Source: Globodera rostochiensis (taxonomy: Eukaryota; Nematoda; Chromadorea; Rhabditida; Heteroderidae). From it: a stretch of DNA of 64,000 nt. The first letter of the stretch is position 1; each line of letters opens with the position of its first letter. Positions 59,229 to 64,000 of the stretch are shown here, piece after piece. Where the stretch lies: the NCBI GenBank assembly GCA_018350325.1, contig JAEVLN010000001.1, positions 4,555,254 through 4,619,253 of the forward strand. The letters run 5' to 3'. The position numbers were made by a program, and so were the translations under genes. Under the pieces are notes generated by a model that had not been told where the DNA came from, did not search any database, and saw only the letters and a program-made list of their open reading frames with translations.

Positions 59229-62200
59229 ATGATTGAATCGTTGGTTGAAAGAGCTTGGGGCTGTTTCTTTGAGCCATCAGGTCACAAAACGGTTGAGAAG
59301 CTGAAAGTGCCGTGGAGAGAACAGCAGGAGATCGGAAGAGGGCAAACCGAGAAAGAAGGGAGGGCAAACATTCCGGAGGATTTGCCAAATAAAAATGCAA
59401 AGTTGGGCCGGAGGGGACGGAGTGTCTCCGAAAGCGAATGTCCTCAGACGGCGATGGTGCCGGAAGCACTTGACGAGGCCTTTCGGCAAATGCTGGCGGA
59501 GTTGGGCCTAAGTGAGGAGAAGCAGCGAGAGCTGACGGCACAGAGTCGAGAGTGGAAATGGAGGATGCTGGTGGCGGAGAGCGAGAAAAGGACCAAAAAA
59601 GTGAGGATTTTCGAGTGGGGGGGGGGTCATGGGAAGGAAGATCAGCTGATTGGAGGATGGGGGGGGGCGGGGGGATGGAAACTAATTCGTGCAAAACACA
59701 TTTAAGGGTTATTGTGATACATCTCGCGAATGCGAACACGTACTACGACAATTGAGTTCCTTAAACGGACACTTTCCGGATTCATACGAATTGCCCCTGG
59801 CCGTGCAAAGAGTGGAGGCATTGGCGGCGACTTTGCGTACCGAGCGTTTCAGGTTGAGAGAAAGCGGAGGGATCGTCATAAATGGGAGGAAAGAAGGCCA
59901 AGACGTTCATCCGACAAACCACCGAACCTTTTGTCGACATTCTCGGGGATGCCCCCCCCCTCTCCCCCGTCTTCTCGAAGCTTTGACTGACCTCCTCCCC
60001 AATTTCGCTTCGCTTTCAGTTTCATCAAACAATTTCTGCACTCGGACGGCCTTTCAATGCTCGTCTCTTTACTCAATCAGTGCCATTATCGAGGGCCTTC
60101 CGCCGAATTTCTTGCCCTCCCCCTTTTGGCTTCAATTCGGGCACTTCTCAATTCAACGGTCGGTTTATGGGGAAATAGAGGGAACGCGGGCGTAAAAATT
60201 CACCAAATCTTTGAAAGATTAAAGGGGAATTTGGCAAATTCGTTCCCAATTCTTCTGCTGTTAGGAAGGCAATTTGGTCGGTGGATGAATTGTTTTTGTA
60301 AGTCCAATCAAATTTCTCATGGGACAACTCCGCCGTCCCGTCCATAAATGTGCCAATTGGCCGTAATCCGCCGATGGTGACCAGTGACCACTCTTTCCCC
60401 AAATTGTCCCTCAATTACAATGCAAAATTTCCTTTTATTTATCCTTTTTGTTTTTAAAATTGACTTTTATTTATCCCTTTTGTTTTTGTTAAGCCAAACG
60501 CAAAAGGATTAAACAGGCCAAATTAGGAGAGAGGGCACTTCAACAAAAAGCCAATATATTTTAATAAAATGCCAACGCAAAAATCGTTCAGATTGGTCGT
60601 CAGTGCGTGCAAGAATCGGCTGAAACGTTGCGATCGATCGCTTGGGCATTGCAATTGCAAAGTGCGCGTTGTAAGGTGAGCAAAGCTTTCCCCCCCCCCG
60701 GGGTGAACGGGGCTCAATTGGAGATAACTCCTCCGTAACTGATTCATTACATAATAACTCACCAACCATTTTCTTGTCTCCCCCGAAGGCATATCAATTA
60801 CTTCATAAATGGCAAATTATCTTCCCAATTGATCACCCATAAACAGCCTTTCACTGCATAATCCCCTCCAAAACGTTTTCCTTTTTACTCATTGTCCCCC
60901 CAAAGACAGATCAGTTTATTTATTCACAAAATGGCATAACTATCTCCCCCTTCGATCGCCCATAAACAAAAAAATTTTGAATACCCCCCCCCCCCCCCCC
61001 CCCCCCCCCCCCTACAAACGTTCCTCCATTAACCTCATTTCCGTTGACGAAAAGTGATCGGTCGGTCATTGTTCCTCATCCGTCAATTCGTCCCCAGCGA
61101 TTGACCCCCCGATCACTTCAACATGCCATCCATCCATCACATTCCCCCCCTCCTCCATATGTAATTAATAATTTAATCACCCCCCCCCCCCATTTCATCT
61201 TTTCTTTTTTATCAACCGCCCTTGCCGCCACCACCATCATGTTGTTCTTTTAATCCTTTAAGGGAAATTTAATAATTGATTTTCGGCTTTTTTAACCCCC
61301 CCCCCCCGCCCCTTTAAAGTTGCTCCTTTGCTTTGCCTCCAATCTGCTCTTCACCACCATTCATTTTGATTAACCGCAAGAATAAAATTATTTATTTCTT
61401 TTAACTAAAAAGTTGAAGAAAATTAAAAATATATTTAGTTTTATTTCATTTTTTATTTTTTGTGCTTTTATGGCCTTGACAGCTGCGCTTTCACTGGTGT
61501 CATTAGCGTGCGCTTTAAAGGCAAGTCCATTCATTCACCGACTCTTTCATACGTCTTATTTTATGCTCCGTTTATGTCCCCACGCCCCCCCCCCGACTGA
61601 TCGGTTTCCATCCTTTCGACTGATCGGTCTCCACCCTTTCGACTGATCGGTCTCCACTTTCGACTGATCGGTCTCCACTTTCGACTGATCGGTCTCCACC
61701 CTTTCGACTGATCGGTCTCCACCCTTTTGACTGATCGGTCTCCACCCTTTTGACTGATCGGTCTCCACCCTTTTGACTGATCAGGGCAAAGAGAAGGACA
61801 AAGGCACCCTTCCTTCCCTTCCAACCCGAGACGCGCAACTGCTTATATCCAATGGCAAAATGTTGGGCTTGCTTTCATTAAGCAAAGGGATCAAGCTGTC
61901 CCCCCCCCCCCCGACTGCCCCCCACTAAATGCTGATCGATCTGCTTTCTCCCTTCAGGTGCTTTCTCTGGAGGTCCTTTCCGGTCTCTGTGTCGTCGCCG
62001 ACTTTGGCCACCGTTCCGTCTTGCGAGCACTGACAGAAGCAAAAGCGCTTTTGGGCGAGCGAACGCGTTTTCAAAGGCTTGTGGACGGTAAGTAAATGAA
62101 GTAATTACTGTAATTACTGTAATTAGTGAATTGGGAGAGAGAGAGAGAGAAAGAAAGGAATTAGTGCAATAAATTTAAATTGGCATTTAAACAGATTTAC

Positions 62201-64000
62201 ATCGGGAACACGGGAGCAGTCCGAAAGAGACGGACAGAGTTCGTGTGGCCGTTATGTCTCTGGTCAACGCCCTGCTGAAGAGCGGTCCGACCGAGGTGGG
62301 CGTGGCTTTTGCCCTTTTTTTGCCAACTTTCTGAAGCTGTGATGGCCTCCTTTTTTTGTTGCCTTTACCGAATTTGTTTGTTTTGGCATTTGCTTCTGTT
62401 TCCGTCCCATCGGCGGAAACGTCGCCGCCATTATCGCCGTCCTTATCCGAGCATCGATCGCTAGCGGCAGAATTCTTTTTCATTAAATTCGATCCGTTCA
62501 CCCCCCCTCCCCCTTCCCCCCCCCCTCCTCTCCCCCCCCCCTCCCCCTCCCCCCCCCCCCCTCCCCTCCCCCCCCCCTCCCCCCCCCACCCCTCCCCCCC
62601 CCTCCCCCCCCCCCCCCTCCCTCCCCCCTCCCTCCCCCACCCCCCCCCCTTCCCCCCCCCACCCCCTCCCTCCCCTCCCCCCCCCACCCATCCATCACCA
62701 ACCACCCCACCCGCCTTCCCGCATTTCGACTGTTCGAAATACATTCTCACAAAATGATGGCTGTGAGGTGGACAACAAATTCTCTCCACATCCATCACGG
62801 GCGTCGCCGTTACCCCCCCCCCCCCCCCCTCGCCCCCGCCCCGGCATCCCCTCTGGCGATTATCTTCTCTCAGAAAAAGAAAATACTCCTTCTCCCAAAT
62901 CAAGCTCCTCCGATCGGCCCTGGTCATTCATTCGCTTTATCATTATTATTCCAACTTCCATCGCTTTCCCAATCCACAGATTCGGGCTTTCTGCCCTTGC
63001 TTCCCTTCCCCCCGCTGCTCTTTGCTCCCCTTTCTCTGTCTCCCTCCTTTTTGTTAGCTCTCCGCCCCCCCCCCCCCCCCACCACCTCTCATCGTCCCCC
63101 CCCTCCTCCTCCCCCCTCCCTCAAACCCTAAACCCTTCCGTGCCCTTTAAAGGGACGCGAGCAGCGAGATGGGATGGAAATGGGAGGGGGGGGGGGAGGG
63201 GGGAAGCGTTCAGCCGTAACAGCAAATCCCCCCCCTCCCCCCCGTTCGATGTCCATTGGATGTCTGTCCGTCCCCCCCCCCCGTCCCCATTTGAATTCGT
63301 CCATCCGTTTTTTGATGGATTCCGATCAATTCCTTCTTCAAAAGTTCTCATTTTAAACTTTAACTGGCAAATGTCCCCCGACAAGCAAAATGGCATTTAG
63401 TGGGACGGGGCCAATTAGAGGGACAGAGGGATATCGGACACATGTTTTGTCTTCAAACTTCAGTTGGGGGAGTTTGTTATGCTTCTCTTTAAATACCCTC
63501 CCCCTTCCCCATTATTCAGCACTCTCTCGAATTCCGTCTCCACTTGCGGCACGAGTTTCTGATGTTGGGAATCCTCCAGGTGGTGGAGCGACTTCGCTCC
63601 AGCTCGCCCGAAGGCGACGGGTCGGCGCTGGGAGACCATTTGGATTTGTTTGAAATGATGCGTCAGGAGGACGAACAGGAAATGCGAAGGTGGGGGGGGG
63701 GGGGGACTTGGCCCTTCGTTTGTCCACCAATTCCCGCGTTTCCATTGGCACAGTTTGTCCGATTCGGGCTCCGCCTCGCCCATCGATTTTGAGAGCCCTT
63801 CCGGCATGGCCGAAGTGCTTACCCAACGATTGGACAACACTTTGGCACTGCCCCATTTGGTCTCTCTCTTCCAGCACCTTTTGATGGTCCCCGCCGACGA
63901 AAGGCATTTGCCTTTGTGGAGACTTTTCGATTTGGTCCTCCAGCAATTGACTCTTCAGAGTGCCATGGGCGGCTTGGTCTGTTTTAGAATTTAAAAACCT
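59229..64000 (+). CDS. daam-1: DAAM-type formin, N-terminal part (runs off the window)
   Basis: Rho-regulated actin nucleator. Only the GTPase-binding and FH3 (diaphanous inhibitory) regions are inside the window; FH1, FH2 and DAD must lie beyond 64000. Exons seen: 59229-59600, 59707-59852, 60020-60158, one starting at 61783, 61958-62087, 62195-62295, 63520-63689, 63754-63976. The GBD has [22 protein letters not shown]3 has [69 protein letters not shown], then [20 protein letters not shown] and [16 protein letters not shown], which match DAAM closely, and [15 protein letters not shown]. The exon from 61783 ([20 protein letters not shown]) fits the family but I could not find its donor in frame. 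Very large introns carry C runs and minisatellites. Confidence 0.9.
60960..61015. repeat. Long C homopolymer in DAAM intron
   Basis: Twenty-eight or more consecutive C residues at about 60985-61012, among the longest in the window. Length is probably uncertain in the assembly. Confidence 0.8.
61597..61782. repeat. 19-23-bp minisatellite ending at a DAAM splice acceptor
   Basis: About nine copies of ctgatcggtctccaccctttcga, with 19-bp variants lacking ccct. The final copy reads cttttgactgatcagg, and its cag is the acceptor of the exon that starts at 61783. Read on the minus strand the array encodes a repeated [14 protein letters not shown] string, which is an artefact. Confidence 0.85.
62495..62700. 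repeat. 200-bp C-rich tract in DAAM intron
   Basis: Almost pure C with single T or A breaks, about 62502-62695. It gives long glycine-rich frames on the minus strand, which I do not treat as genes. The sense strand of the gene is C-rich; the other strand could form G-quadruplexes. Confidence 0.85.

Noticed and set aside
61556..61838. Repeated [14 protein letters not shown] protein on the minus strand
   Set aside because: It is the reverse strand of a minisatellite within a DAAM intron.
62356..62927. 133-246-codon frames
   Set aside because: They span the 200-bp C tract in a DAAM intron.

Overview
This is a eukaryotic, almost certainly nematode, chromosomal window. The genes are split by many short GT-AG introns, often 34-80 nt. 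The gene set is typical of worms: a novel-type PKC, Rab3GAP2, PHF10, a TTBK-like CK1 kinase, UNC-120/SRF, shugoshin, an ShKT peptide and DAAM formin. Introns and intergenic DNA are full of long C or G homopolymers and minisatellites. I would guess a plant-parasitic tylenchid such as a cyst nematode, but nothing here proves genus. No operon-wide pathway, CRISPR array, virus or bacterial feature was seen.

Layout. 1-1242: C-rich low-complexity DNA. 1243-4705 (+): protein kinase C of the epsilon/eta class with a 76-bp minisatellite in a catalytic-domain intron. 5338-17589 (-): three genes in one direction, RAB3GAP2, PHF10 and a shortened PPP1R21-like protein; the last two are only 220 bp apart and could be an operon. 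18153-18990: an 838-bp hAT-type MITE with an 8-bp target duplication. 19356-20811 (-) and 21034-22428 (+): a TTBK-like kinase and a mucin-like membrane glycoprotein, divergently transcribed from a 222-bp spacer. 23128-25700 (-): a Ste24/FACE-1 protease gene whose coding exon is interrupted by a 281-bp hAT-type MITE, with further lesions. 26467-26863: a foldback element.

27666-32609 (-): serum response factor (UNC-120 type), with an acidic first exon. 32610-35594: low-complexity spacer. 35595-37312 (+): NDUFAF1/CIA30 complex I assembly factor. 37738-38401 (-): SLIRP-like mitochondrial RRM protein. 39505-40986 (-): a secreted hemopexin-propeller protein with no protease domain. 42557-43445 (-): secreted phospholipase A2. 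43717-45028 (+): shugoshin. 45412-48267 (-): peptide-type GPCR. 51346-51656 (+): small secreted ShKT peptide. 52220-55751 (+): DDX5/DDX17-type RNA helicase. 59229 to the window end (+): DAAM formin, cut off by the edge.

The genes are a mix of signalling, cytoskeletal, chromatin, mitochondrial and secreted functions with no common pathway. The most notable observations are the transposon inserted in the Ste24 coding exon, the two hAT-like MITE families that share an internal module, the hemopexin-only secreted protein, and the PPP1R21 homologue that lacks the central region of its vertebrate relative. Exon boundaries come from reading splice signals, frame and family alignment by eye; where I could not close a junction I say so.
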